Notes: generated by a model not told the origin, from the sequence alone. Positions 36,756 to 46,167 are shown, counted from the first letter of the stretch. The stretch is 64,000 nucleotides of DNA from Microvirga splendida (GCF_016427565.1 NZ_JAELXT010000021.1:20226-84225); one strand, 5' to 3'. Translations and numbers: made by a program.

Positions 36756-38243
36756 ATGACGAACAAGACGGACACGATGGCGGATTGTAGCGCTGGCTTG
36801 CGCAACCGCTTCTTCCCCCGCAAGCGGATGCTCGCCGGCGATTTCGGACTGGAGCAGCGGTACGGCATCGGCCGGCGACGGCTGGTCAATGCGGCGGTGC
36901 TCGGCCATGGTGTCGTCTACGGATTCTCCGTGCCTCATCCGAAGCAGGATGGTTTTGCCACGTCAGACGGACCGACGGACCCACAGCGAGAGAAACCGGA
37001 GGAGGTAAATCCGCAGCAGCCGGCCCAACTAGAGAAGCAAGAAGGTGTGCCACACCCGGCGAAGGAGGATGGCGTGCCGCAATCGGAGAAGAAGGACTCC
37101 GCGGCGCGAAAGGCCGAACCGCGCGACCTGACGGTTCGGGCCGGCTTTGCGCTGGATATCGTCGGGCGTGAGATCGTCCTGGAGCAGGATACCGTGCTCC
37201 ACGCCGGCAACACCTTCGCCCTAGTACGGTCCAACGGCGTTCATCGCATCCGCAAGCTCGAAGACCTTGGACAGGGCCACCATGTGCTGGCTGTCCACTA
37301 TGCCGAACGTCTCGCTGGCACTGCCGTCGCCGACTGGTGTGAATGCGGTGAGCCCGACCGCACGCATCTGTGCGAGACCGTCGTGTTCACGCTGCGGCGG
37401 CAAGGCGAAGAATGCCATGGAGAGGGTTGCGCCTGCGGTGAGGACGATTGTCCTTCCAGCGTGGATTGCGGGACGGATACCTGTTCCATGCTTCGCCCGC
37501 ATGCCCGGCTTGTCGACTGGGTGCATGAGCGCGGCGTGCCCCAGACGCGTGAGCTGTGCTTGTTCAAGGAAAGCGGCCTTTCGATCGCGCTGGAAGGCGT
37601 CGACATCGCCTGCGTCGACATCGTGGAAGATGTCGACAAATGCAGCCCGATCCAGGTCGATTGGGTCGACGACAGCTCGCCCAAGCGCCTAGTCAAGTCC
37701 AATGACAGCCTCTACGACCTGATCTGCGGCTGCGACCTGACGCGCATCAAGGACATCAGTTGGGGGCGGCTGGGCCCGGAGACCGATCTTGATCAGTTCA
37801 TCAACCTGTTGAACCCACCCGTCAATGGCGATCCAACGCATCGGACCAATTTTCGCGTGGATTTTTCGCGGCCGGTCAAGCTGGAGTCGCTGAAGCGCCC
37901 AGATGTTGTCGCCATTGCTGTCTTGAAGGCGGACCGGAGCAACTGGCTGGAAATGCTGCGGCTGCCGATTTCCGAATTGATTGCAGACAATGTGGACGGC
38001 GACGGCGCGCGCAGTTTCCATGTTGGCATCGAGAGCACTTTCACCGTCGAGGAGGTAAAGGCGAAGTACTCCGCACTGAAGGGCGGCGGGTTTGTCGTCG
38101 AGATCGAAATTCGCTGCGACTTGATCGAGGACTGCGCCGGCGTGCCGGTCGACGGCAATGCGCGAGGAATCGCCCTGGTGCCGTCGGGAAACGGGACGCC
38201 GGGCGGCACACATTTCTCGTGCTTCAGAGTCAAGGCGCAATAG
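36756..38243 (+). CDS. eCIS-associated Cys-rich protein, unknown function
   Basis: A 495-aa protein with an AAGGAGGA ribosome site. The N-terminus (FFPRKRMLAGDFGLEQRYG, then VLGHGVVYGFSV) is of a type repeated in the next gene and seen in other injection-system clusters. Residues ~60-120 are polar and low-complexity. A dense Cys region at ~190-245 (CECGEPD, CHGEGCACGEDDC, DCGTDTC) suggests metal binding or disulfides. The C-terminus is beta-rich. No membrane segment or signal peptide is seen. By position it could be a peripheral baseplate or fibre-like component, but I cannot name it. Confidence 0.65.
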   Translation: MTNKTDTMADCSAGLRNRFFPRKRMLAGDFGLEQRYGIGRRRLVNAAVLGHGVVYGFSVPHPKQDGFATSDGPTDPQREKPEEVNPQQPAQLEKQEGVPHPAKEDGVPQSEKKDSAARKAEPRDLTVRAGFALDIVGREIVLEQDTVLHAGNTFALVRSNGVHRIRKLEDLGQGHHVLAVHYAERLAGTAVADWCECGEPDRTHLCETVVFTLRRQGEECHGEGCACGEDDCPSSVDCGTDTCSMLRPHARLVDWVHERGVPQTRELCLFKESGLSIALEGVDIACVDIVEDVDKCSPIQVDWVDDSSPKRLVKSNDSLYDLICGCDLTRIKDISWGRLGPETDLDQFINLLNPPVNGDPTHRTNFRVDFSRPVKLESLKRPDVVAIAVLKADRSNWLEMLRLPISELIADNVDGDGARSFHVGIESTFTVEEVKAKYSALKGGGFVVEIEIRCDLIEDCAGVPVDGNARGIALVPSGNGTPGGTHFSCFRVKAQ

Positions 38244-38277
38244 GCGCGGTTTCAGACATCATTTCGAGGACATTGCG

Positions 38278-39165
38278 ATGAACATGGTCAAACTACTCGC
38301 CGAAACCGGGTTCAGTTCCGGAATGCTCGAGCGGCCGCTCTACAGCCCTGGCTTGCTTCTTGAGGACGAGGACCTTACCAGCGGCGTGAGCTATACGCGG
38401 CGGCTCACGCAGATGCTGTTCAACGCGCTGTTTGGCTGCGGCGTCATCTGCGGCCTCGAAGTCGAGGCGATGCCGATCTGCAAGGGCAGAACGCTGAAGG
38501 TGACAGTGCAGAAGGGGTTGGCGCTGGACTGCATGGGCAACCCGATCGAAGTGCCGTCGCCTCAGGTGCTAGAGTATGAACTCGATTGCGACGTGCCGCC
38601 GAAAGATGTCTGGGTGGTCGCATGCTACAATGAAAAGAGCTGCCGCCCACGCGAGCTGTCCTGCGCCTATGACGGTGCCGACGACCGGGCGATGACGCGC
38701 TACAAGCAGGGCTTCGAGATTAAACTCTATGGCGAGCGCCCGGACGATGCCTGCCATTGCGACGACGCCAAGCCAGACCGGCCGAAAGGACCGCAAGGAA
38801 ACAAGAGGTGCTGCCCGCCGGAGGAAGAGACCACAGCGGACGCTGCGCAGGAGCAGGCTGACCGTATGCGGTACGAGATGCGCGCCCAATCCGGATTGAA
38901 GGACTGTTATCTCGATCATATGCTCGGAAAATGCGACTGCGGCTGTGGTTGCAACTGCGTGGTGATCGGCAAGTTCAAGATCGACAGGGAAAGAGACTTC
39001 GGCGACGTTAAGTTCACTCCTGATTATTCGCCGGTGCGCCGCATCCGGCCCATGCTGATTGGGCAGTTTCCCGATCTGCGCGACAAGATGAGCATTCCGG
39101 GAAACAGGCCGACGGATGCGCCACAGCCCACGCCGGAAGTGGAACATGTGGAGCCCGAAGCGTGA
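38278..39165 (+). CDS. eCIS-associated Cys-rich protein, related to the preceding gene
   Basis: A 295-aa protein; the ATG at 38278 has GAGGA 8 bp upstream. Its N-terminus (PLYSPGLLLEDEDLTSGVSY, then LFGCGVICGLEV, and GLALDCMGNPIEV) parallels the start of the 36756 product, so the two are probably diverged paralogues. It has a very dense Cys cluster, KCDCGCGCNCVV, near residues 220-235, and another around CCPPEEE. The C-terminus is Pro-rich. It is likely a structural accessory of the particle; function unknown. Confidence 0.65.
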   Translation: MNMVKLLAETGFSSGMLERPLYSPGLLLEDEDLTSGVSYTRRLTQMLFNALFGCGVICGLEVEAMPICKGRTLKVTVQKGLALDCMGNPIEVPSPQVLEYELDCDVPPKDVWVVACYNEKSCRPRELSCAYDGADDRAMTRYKQGFEIKLYGERPDDACHCDDAKPDRPKGPQGNKRCCPPEEETTADAAQEQADRMRYEMRAQSGLKDCYLDHMLGKCDCGCGCNCVVIGKFKIDRERDFGDVKFTPDYSPVRRIRPMLIGQFPDLRDKMSIPGNRPTDAPQPTPEVEHVEPEA

Positions 39166-39177
39166 TTTCGGCCTGAG

Positions 39178-42100
39178 ATGTCCGCCGCCCGCATAGCCGA
39201 ACGTCAGTCGCCGATGCCGGAACGCCGGCCAGTTATCGACGCACCGGCGCGCGCGGCGGCCATTGGTCCTGGGCCCGCGGCCGTGTCGCGCAGCGCGCTG
39301 CAAAGCCGCATCGGGCACAAGGCGATGGTGGCGCTCGCCCAGCGCGACGCCATAGGGCGCAAGCCGCCGGTGGCCAGCGGGCTGCACGTCTCGTCGCCCG
39401 GCGATCCGGCCGAGCGCGAGGCGGTGTCGGTCGCCGCCAATGTGATGCGCATGGCGGAACCTGCGCCCGTCTCGGGCGGCGTGGCGACCTCGGTGGTGCA
39501 GCGCGCGCCGGCCGCGAAGGGCGCAGGCGGCGGGTCGCCCGTACCCTCCCGCGTGATGGCCAGCATCGCGCGCAGCATGAGCAGCGGCACAGCACTACCA
39601 ATCGGCGTGCGCGCCTTCATGGAGCCGCGCTTCGGGGCCGATTTCGGCTCGGTGCGCATCCATACCGACGACAAGGCGGCACATCTCAGCCGGCAGCTCG
39701 ACGCGCGGGCCTTCACGGTCGGCAACCACATCTTTTTCGGGCGGGGGCAGTTCGCGCCCAGCCGACGGGATGGCAAGGAACTGATCGCCCATGAACTGAC
39801 CCATACGGTTCAGCAGGGAGGCGGCGCGAAGCGCGAGGTCCAGAGGGACCTGATCGACGACGCCGCGAACGTGCTGGACAGCGTGACCGACTGGATCGCC
39901 GAACAGGGTGGCCTCGAGGCGGTGGTGCGCGCAGCGCTGAGAGCAGTCGCGCCCGGGCTGGAAACGATGATCGGCTCTGGCGGCATGATGCAGGCGCTGG
40001 CTTCCTTCGCCTTGAAGGCGGTCGACGGGCTGTTCGACCAGTTGCGCCAGCCGCTGAACGGCATTGCCGGCATCGGCGAGCAGGTCGGCGCAATGATGGG
40101 GCCGGTCGTCGATACGATCAAGCAAGCGGCGGGGCAGATCGCCCAGAACGACTGCACGCCGATCCGCGCCGCCGCGACCAAGATCGAACAGATGCTGATG
40201 AAGCTGATCACGCCGGTGGTCGAATTCGTCCAGCCCATCATCAAGGCCATCAAGGATTTCCTGGAAGCAGCGTGGAAAAAGATCGGCGCGCCCATCGTCG
40301 ACTGGATCAAGGAATATGCCGCCGAGCAGTGGCGTCAGATCAAGGAGATTGCCGACCTGGTGCAGCGGGCGGCGAAGTGGCTGTGGGACAAGACGGAAGG
40401 CCTACGCGAACCCTACATCAAGATGTGGGGCTTCTTGAAGGACATCCTCGGCCTTGGCGACTCTCCCGAAGGGCAGAACGGCATATTGCAATGGGCTGAA
40501 GTGAAGCTGACAGCTGCGTGGGACGCGATCAAGGTCCGCCTGCAGCCCTATACCGAGCAATTGAAGGCCATCGGCATTGCGGTCGGCGCGGTGCTAGTCG
40601 CGGTGTCGCCGGCCGGGCCGATCCTGGCGGTGGGCGCGGCGGCGGTGGAGGTCGGCAAGGGCATCGCCTGGATCGCCGCCAACTGGGGGAAAGGCACCAT
40701 CATGGCGACGGCGCGCGTCTTCGTGGAGAAGACGCTGATCCCGCCACTGATTTCCGCGCTTGACCGGGTCACCGCGTTGGTGACCAGTATCGCGAACTCC
40801 ATCAGCGCCTCGCTGGCCAGCTTCGCCGCCAGTCTCGCCAAGGCCGCGGCGATGGTGGGCAACACAGCAATCTCCGTAATCATAAGCCTAACGCAATGGC
40901 TGGCGGGCCAGGCGCAGGCGATGGCACTTTCGATCACCGCGCGGCTGGCCGACCTGCGGGTGTGGCTGACCAACGGTTTCGACAATCTGGTCGCCTTCCT
41001 GCGCCGGGTCATGAATTTCCTAGGCCGGGTCGCTGACGTCGTGCTCGACATCTGGAGCCTCCCGGTGCTGTTGGGCGAGGCGATCTGGAACGCCGTGCCG
41101 CAATGCATCCGCGACCCGATCGTCGATTTCCTTGGGCCGATCATCCTGCGCCAGATCGAACTGTTCGACGAACTGGTGAAGGACGAGGACGCTTGGAAGA
41201 AGACGAAGGACGAGGTCGGGCGGCTGGTCAAGCTGGTCTTCAAGAACCACGACCTTATGGGCGCGATCCGCGCGGCCTTCCTGTTCGTGCTGCGCGTCTT
41301 CAACCTTCCACCGGAACTGATTGCCACCGTCTTCGCCAAGGCGCTGTCGGCTTGGGATGCGGTGATCAAGAAGCCGCTGGTATTCATCAAATCCACGCTG
41401 AAGGCGCTTGGACAGGCTTTCAAGATCATCTGGGACGACAAGTTCGAGAATATCAAGACCGGGCTTCAGGGCTGGCTGCTCGGCGAGATCAAGGACAAGA
41501 ACATCGTCATGCCGTCGAGCTGGACCGACGCCGGCCAAGTGTTCGAGTTCATTCTGAGCGTGCTCGGCATCAATGAAGAGCACATCTACGAACTCCTCGA
41601 AAAGAAGACCAACCCGGCCGTGGTTAAGAAATTCCGCATGGTGATGGGCCAAGTGAAGCGCGTGCTCGACTGGGTCGACAAGTCGATCGACGTCACGAAG
41701 ACGCCGAAGGAGAACGCCGCCGGCATGTTGAAGCAGGCCGGGAACTTCGCGCTGTCCCTGCTCGAAAGCGGGGCCGAATGGATCATCAAGAAGGTTGCCG
41801 CGAAGGTCACCGAGGAACTGGTCAAGATCGCTGGCACGGCCGGCTTCGGCGCCGTATTGACTGCAGCTCAAAGCCTCTACGCTGCGATGCTGACCGCCAA
41901 GAAATGGATGCGGCAGATTCTCGACATGGCCAATCAGGCTCTGGACAACGTGCTCGACCTCGTGGCCGGTGCGGTCGACAAGGTGGGCGGCGTCTTCGCT
42001 GGCCTGATGAAGCGCGCGATGCCGGTGGTGATTGGCTTCCTCGCTGACCAGGTCGGCCTCGGCGACGTCGGCCGCGAACTCGGCAAAGCCATCGACAAGC

Positions 42101-43089
42101 TGCGCGCCAACGTCGACAAGGCGATCCTATGGCTGATCGATAAGCTCAAGGCGGCGATAAACGCGCTGATCGGGCTGGGGAAGAAGGCGGTCGCGGCCAT
42201 CCGAAACTGGTGGGACGCCCGCAAGGACTTCACGGGCGAGGACGGCGCCAAACACGAAATTTATTTCAAGGGCAAAGGTGCTGCTGCGGTTGTCACAATC
42301 GCAAGCACGCCGAGAGCGCTCGTCGATTTTCTCCGGATCGTCCGGTCGAAGCTGGACCCGCAGCAGCCGGAAATTGGCAAGAATTATGCCGCCGCCGACG
42401 GCCTGCTCGGCAAGGTGAATGCGAAGCGGGCCGAGCTTGAGAAACCCGACAATCCGCGCCTTCCCGAGGAAGTTGATGCGCTCAATGACCTGTTCGACAA
42501 GCTGGCTGATGCGCTCGCGCCGCTGGTTGCGCTCGTCTATCCTCCGGACGTGTCCGAACTGGCAGCCGGCACCCCAATCAAGATCTTCGAAAGCGACGCG
42601 AAGGCCGTAGTCACCGGCTATAAGCCCTCGCCTCACGGCCCATTAGTCAGTTTCATCGTTTCCCGGCCCCGCTCCGGCCGCTTCTCGTCGACCGCACTCC
42701 TGGCATCCGGCAGAGGCAAGACGTATGAAAAATATGAAGGCGACCTGCGGGAATTCTACCTCGGCAAAACGCCGAGCGCCCATACGAAGGTGGGCCAACA
42801 GGTCAAGGAGCGCATGATCGCGCAAAAAAAGATCGTAGGAGACAGGCTCGTTGTTTTCAGGCAGGAGGAAGGCATTACCGCCACGTCATGGAAACTCAGC
42901 GATTGCGATATGGGCCACATCATCGATGCGGTAAGGTGGTGGAACGCCGTCGGCCGATTTGCGTGGTCGGACTCGGACACAATCGAGAAGTTCATGAACG
43001 ATCCAAACAATTATGAATTGGAACCCGCCCCGATCAACCGGGCTAGAGGGGCGCGAATTGGTAAGAACTACCTGCCACCAGTCAAATAG
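39178..43089 (+). CDS. DUF4157 (eCIS core) protein with C-terminal HNH/EndoVII-like nuclease domain, candidate effector
   Basis: A 1303-aa protein. Residues ~75-215 are the DUF4157 domain: GDPAEREAVSVAANVM, then FGADFGSVRIHTDDKAAHLS and the HELTH metallopeptidase-like motif at 205-209. Residues ~230-1010 are long amphipathic helices rich in Trp, Lys and Ala, with tape-measure or pore-former character. The last ~65 residues contain DMGH (1244-1247) and, ~27 residues later, NDPNNYELEP then NR (1287-1288). That pattern resembles the GH-E and related HNH/EndoVII toxin domains. DUF4157 is known as a marker of injection-system cargo. I infer a nuclease effector carried by this particle; the tape-measure alternative is discussed in the findings. 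Confidence 0.75.
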   Translation: MSAARIAERQSPMPERRPVIDAPARAAAIGPGPAAVSRSALQSRIGHKAMVALAQRDAIGRKPPVASGLHVSSPGDPAEREAVSVAANVMRMAEPAPVSGGVATSVVQRAPAAKGAGGGSPVPSRVMASIARSMSSGTALPIGVRAFMEPRFGADFGSVRIHTDDKAAHLSRQLDARAFTVGNHIFFGRGQFAPSRRDGKELIAHELTHTVQQGGGAKREVQRDLIDDAANVLDSVTDWIAEQGGLEAVVRAALRAVAPGLETMIGSGGMMQALASFALKAVDGLFDQLRQPLNGIAGIGEQVGAMMGPVVDTIKQAAGQIAQNDCTPIRAAATKIEQMLMKLITPVVEFVQPIIKAIKDFLEAAWKKIGAPIVDWIKEYAAEQWRQIKEIADLVQRAAKWLWDKTEGLREPYIKMWGFLKDILGLGDSPEGQNGILQWAEVKLTAAWDAIKVRLQPYTEQLKAIGIAVGAVLVAVSPAGPILAVGAAAVEVGKGIAWIAANWGKGTIMATARVFVEKTLIPPLISALDRVTALVTSIANSISASLASFAASLAKAAAMVGNTAISVIISLTQWLAGQAQAMALSITARLADLRVWLTNGFDNLVAFLRRVMNFLGRVADVVLDIWSLPVLLGEAIWNAVPQCIRDPIVDFLGPIILRQIELFDELVKDEDAWKKTKDEVGRLVKLVFKNHDLMGAIRAAFLFVLRVFNLPPELIATVFAKALSAWDAVIKKPLVFIKSTLKALGQAFKIIWDDKFENIKTGLQGWLLGEIKDKNIVMPSSWTDAGQVFEFILSVLGINEEHIYELLEKKTNPAVVKKFRMVMGQVKRVLDWVDKSIDVTKTPKENAAGMLKQAGNFALSLLESGAEWIIKKVAAKVTEELVKIAGTAGFGAVLTAAQSLYAAMLTAKKWMRQILDMANQALDNVLDLVAGAVDKVGGVFAGLMKRAMPVVIGFLADQVGLGDVGRELGKAIDKLRANVDKAILWLIDKLKAAINALIGLGKKAVAAIRNWWDARKDFTGEDGAKHEIYFKGKGAAAVVTIASTPRALVDFLRIVRSKLDPQQPEIGKNYAAADGLLGKVNAKRAELEKPDNPRLPEEVDALNDLFDKLADALAPLVALVYPPDVSELAAGTPIKIFESDAKAVVTGYKPSPHGPLVSFIVSRPRSGRFSSTALLASGRGKTYEKYEGDLREFYLGKTPSAHTKVGQQVKERMIAQKKIVGDRLVVFRQEEGITATSWKLSDCDMGHIIDAVRWWNAVGRFAWSDSDTIEKFMNDPNNYELEPAPINRARGARIGKNYLPPVK

Positions 43090-43099
43090 CGGCTGAACG

Positions 43100-43693
43100 A
43101 TGGATATCGATGCTCTAGCCGAAATAAGGAGGATGGTGCGCCGCTGGCGAGAGGTTGCCATGTTGAACGTGCCGACCGGGCGTGTCGTCGCGTGCGATCC
43201 GTTTTTTACCGGCGCCGCCAAGGCCTTATCGTCCACCTGCAAACCGGGCTCGTATCCGGTCCGGCTTTTCCGCTCGGGCAGCGGAGCGAATTCCCGTATC
43301 TCCGTCGCCGAACTCGTCATCGACCCCGATGTCGAGCCCAAGTCTGTCGCGCCTTGTCCTGCGGAAGGCGGTGAGGCTGGATTTGCCGTAGAGTCGGGGC
43401 TGGCCGCTTTTATGGACGAAACTGCCCGGTACGATTTTTCGGATTTCCTAGCATCCTATTACGCGAAGAATCCGCAGAAGAATTATTATGTCGACCGACT
43501 GGATAGATATTTCTCTAGCTATGCAGGTGGAGAATTTAGAAAGATCTCCGACGCCATTTCCCACAAGTTTTCACCTGAGAGCCCGAATATCATAATGTTC
43601 CAATCTGGCCGAGGTGATGGAATGTACAGAACATGGGTGACGAGAGGAGCCCAAGGCGAGCTAGCTTCCTATCTTATCGACTTTACCGTCTGA
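43100..43693 (+). CDS. DUF4241-like protein, candidate immunity partner of the effector
   Basis: A 197-aa soluble protein. VPTGRVVACDPFF, then PGSYPVRLF, ISVAELVIDPD and GFAVESGLAAFMDETA follow the pattern I know as DUF4241. The C-terminus (NIIMFQSGRGDGMYRTWVTR) also fits. It starts 10 bp after the DUF4157-nuclease gene on the same strand and is the last gene of the cluster, the classical place for an immunity protein. The immunity role is inferred from position; the family has no firmly established activity that I can cite. Confidence 0.65.
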   Translation: MDIDALAEIRRMVRRWREVAMLNVPTGRVVACDPFFTGAAKALSSTCKPGSYPVRLFRSGSGANSRISVAELVIDPDVEPKSVAPCPAEGGEAGFAVESGLAAFMDETARYDFSDFLASYYAKNPQKNYYVDRLDRYFSSYAGGEFRKISDAISHKFSPESPNIIMFQSGRGDGMYRTWVTRGAQGELASYLIDFTV

Positions 43694-43714
43694 TAATTTG
43701 AAGAACCTCCAATT

Positions 43715-44347
43715 TTAGCCCAATAACCATGGCTTTTCACGTACCTTGCGCATGGCATGTGACCGCCTAGGAAGGCTGAGTTTTTCGAGCACATTGTGGA
43801 CATGGTGCTTGACTGTGGCGACGCTGAGGCCGAGCTCGCGCGCGATCTCCTTGTTGGTCATGCCGTGACCAATCAGTTGCAGCACGTCGCTCTCGCGTTT
43901 GGTCAGCGGCGCGCCGTCGGGCGCCGGATCAGAGGTCTGACGGAACAGTGCGCGAAGCAGCGCACCGGAAATCTCTTCCGGACAGGCGAGCCGACCAGCC
44001 ACTGCGTCGAGCATGGTCTTTGCAAGCTCCTCGACAGTAGAATCCCGCGACACATAGCCCACGAAACCAGCGCGGCCACAGCGAATAATGTCCTGACGTT
44101 GCTCTTTTAGGCCCATTGCAATCAGGACGACGTTGGACCCAGAGATGGCAAGTAGGCGCACAGCGTCGAGGTCAATCGGCTGGGTCATGTCGATCAACGC
44201 GACATCTATCAAACTGGACGAAACCAATTCGTGCAGTTCTTCTAGCGTTCTGACAACCCCAATGATTCTGATAGCAGATGTTCCATCGAGGCAACGGGCC
44301 AATCCATCACCCAGTAACCTGACGGGTGCTAAAATCGCTACCCTCAT
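43715..44347 (-). CDS. LuxR-type response-regulator-like protein with degenerate receiver
   Basis: About 210 aa; ATGs at 44356, 44353 and 44347 are all possible (AGGGGA precedes them). Residues ~1-115 have the receiver fold: DVALIDMTQPIDLDAV keeps an Asp at the phospho site, but the N-terminal strand reads AILAPVRLLGDG, without the usual Asp-Asp pair that binds magnesium. Residues ~145-205 are a LuxR HTH (LTKRESDVLQLIGHGMTNKE, then LGLSVATVKHHVHNVLEKL). It converges on the injection cluster, 21 bp from the DUF4241 gene, so it is a good candidate regulator of it. Phosphorylation-independent action is inferred. Confidence 0.8.
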   Translation of the reverse strand: MRVAILAPVRLLGDGLARCLDGTSAIRIIGVVRTLEELHELVSSSLIDVALIDMTQPIDLDAVRLLAISGSNVVLIAMGLKEQRQDIIRCGRAGFVGYVSRDSTVEELAKTMLDAVAGRLACPEEISGALLRALFRQTSDPAPDGAPLTKRESDVLQLIGHGMTNKEIARELGLSVATVKHHVHNVLEKLSLPRRSHAMRKVREKPWLLG

Positions 44348-44356
44348 GACCATCAT

Positions 44357-45129
44357 TCCCCTGCATGCCGATCACATAAACCAAGGATAATAGACGGTAA
44401 CAGCGTTTCACTCGAAATTGTTGGATTTCTGATATAATTACCGAAAATAATCTCACAGATCAGTACCAACAGCAAGAACTGCCATCAATATTCATTGTTA
44501 CGGCAGACAATTGCAGCTCTGCTCACGAAAGTGGATTGCTTCTACAGCCAAACGGCTAGAGTCACATACCGTGCTCAGACGGTTCCCGTGACACTTTGCT
44601 TGAATCGATTTCGATTGCAGTGAAGCCGACTAATGAAGATGTCGCCGTACGGGACGACCTCTCGCGTGAACGCGAAGACGAATCCGCCTTGCAGTCGCAC
44701 CGGCGGGCCGCGGAGGCGTAGGCTGTTTGATTCAACGATGCCGAAATTGTGCTGTTAACAACCGCGAAGTACAAGGTCATCAGCGAGAACCCCACGGCGG
44801 AGAGGTCGCTCTTAAATGCTAGGAGGGACTCTACCGCGTACGAAATTGATCCAACGAAATTAGTCACTTAGACTGGCTTTTTTACAGCCCGCGCCACCTC
44901 CTTACATGAATGTCGGGCACCACGACTGTGACCATCTTTCCGGCCCGTCACAATATGACACCCTATAGCGATCTCAACGAAGACGCTGAGGCACAAAGCT
45001 CGACCGTAAAGCGCATCCTCATTAAGATTCCGTCTCAAGTGTTTATGGTCCATAGTCTTCAGCATCGTTCGACCCAGTCACGCACACGTCTACCTGTGTT
45101 GGTATAAAACAAGGATCTCGGAGGCCCTG
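44357..45129. other. Intergenic stretch with no supportable gene
   Basis: About 770 bp between the LuxR-type regulator and the 45130 gene, noticeably AT-richer at 44360-44560 than its surroundings. Short open frames exist on both strands but none has a credible ribosome site or recognisable product. It may hold promoters for both flanking genes; I see no clear hairpin, repeat or tRNA. Confidence 0.5.
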
Positions 45130-46167
45130 ATGAGGTCAGCCCTATACTACCCTCACACTGAGGTACGCAGCCCGTCTATTCTGAAAACTGCCCTCCTACT
45201 ATGGGATCGCCTCGAGTTTATCGTCCCCTACGACGGGTATCGCCCTCATTATTCGGATCGTCTTATGGCTGAGGCCGTCGAGTTGGTAGGGGAACAGCGG
45301 GTGCCTAATGAGGAAGAGAAAAAGCGCGCACATGACGACATTGAGGAGTTCGCTACGCGCCAGCTACCGGAAGCCTTTTACTATCGCAGTACCGCACCAG
45401 GAGGGTGGATGGAGTACGGGATGTGGCCGCAGAAGTTGCAACCAGAAACCTGGAAACTGCTCCAGGACCTTCAACTCGCAGGGCATCCACTCGCCAATTC
45501 TGACTATCCACTCCAGGACGCCGCTGGGCTCTCAATCATGTCGATTCTAGCCGATTGTTGCGCAGGCACCACTCGCGCTCGCCTCACCGATCGAAGTCAT
45601 GCCTACGCGACGCTTACGAATCTTCTTGTTGACGAAGCGGCAACTGACGCCCAGGAGGCTAAGCATGATCGTGTGATACCTTTGACGCTTCGCCTTATTC
45701 AAACAGCAGATCTCCCGTTAGAGACGCTAATCGACTTTCGTCGGCGCGAGGCAAAGTCCAAGGGGCACGATATCCGTGATCTCCGTCACAGGTATGTGGA
45801 CCGACTTAGCAAGCACGTTGAGGACGTCCGCAACCTGAAGCACAAGAGCGATCGAGTTGAGTTAGAGCGTCAGTTCGAGAACGAGATGAAGGATGATCTC
45901 GCTCACCTGAAAGATGAACTTCGTATCGCGAACCGAGAGGTTCTCTTCTCTAAGGAAATATTAGTGACCGCGATCGCAGCGGCAGGCTCGTTGTATGCCG
46001 CTACCAAAGGGATTCCATTCGATGTTCCCAGTGCTATGACGATCGCAGGAGCTCCAGTCACGGCGGGCGGCCTACTTGCAACTCACAACAAGTTTACAGC
46101 CACACGGAAGGCTATCATGAAAAAACACCCAATGGCCTATCTTCATGAGTTGAACCGGACGCGTTGA
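45130..46167 (+). CDS. Uncharacterised protein (possibly DUF6236-like)
   Basis: A 345-aa protein with an RBS-like GGAGG before the ATG. The N-terminus MRSALYYPHTEVRSPSILKT and LLWDRLEFIVPYDGYRP recalls uncharacterised proteins I associate with DUF6236, but this is a weak memory. The middle (~205-265) is a charged coiled-coil (RHRYVDRLSKHVEDVRNLKH). Near residues 275-320 are two hydrophobic stretches (ILVTAIAAAGSLYAATKG and MTIAGAPVTAGGLLATH) that could touch a membrane. Bases and codons look less GC-rich than in its neighbours, suggesting separate acquisition. No operon partner is visible. Confidence 0.65.
   Translation: MRSALYYPHTEVRSPSILKTALLLWDRLEFIVPYDGYRPHYSDRLMAEAVELVGEQRVPNEEEKKRAHDDIEEFATRQLPEAFYYRSTAPGGWMEYGMWPQKLQPETWKLLQDLQLAGHPLANSDYPLQDAAGLSIMSILADCCAGTTRARLTDRSHAYATLTNLLVDEAATDAQEAKHDRVIPLTLRLIQTADLPLETLIDFRRREAKSKGHDIRDLRHRYVDRLSKHVEDVRNLKHKSDRVELERQFENEMKDDLAHLKDELRIANREVLFSKEILVTAIAAAGSLYAATKGIPFDVPSAMTIAGAPVTAGGLLATHNKFTATRKAIMKKHPMAYLHELNRTR

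Noticed and set aside
39790..39806. HELTH motif as proof of an active zinc protease
   Set aside because: HExxH is a standard part of DUF4157, and I cannot see a third metal ligand with confidence, so peptidase activity is not claimed.
44562..44867. 101-codon minus-strand frame in the gap after the LuxR-type regulator
   Set aside because: Ser/Arg-rich, no ribosome site, no recognisable fold; the opposite strand has stops and also shows nothing.
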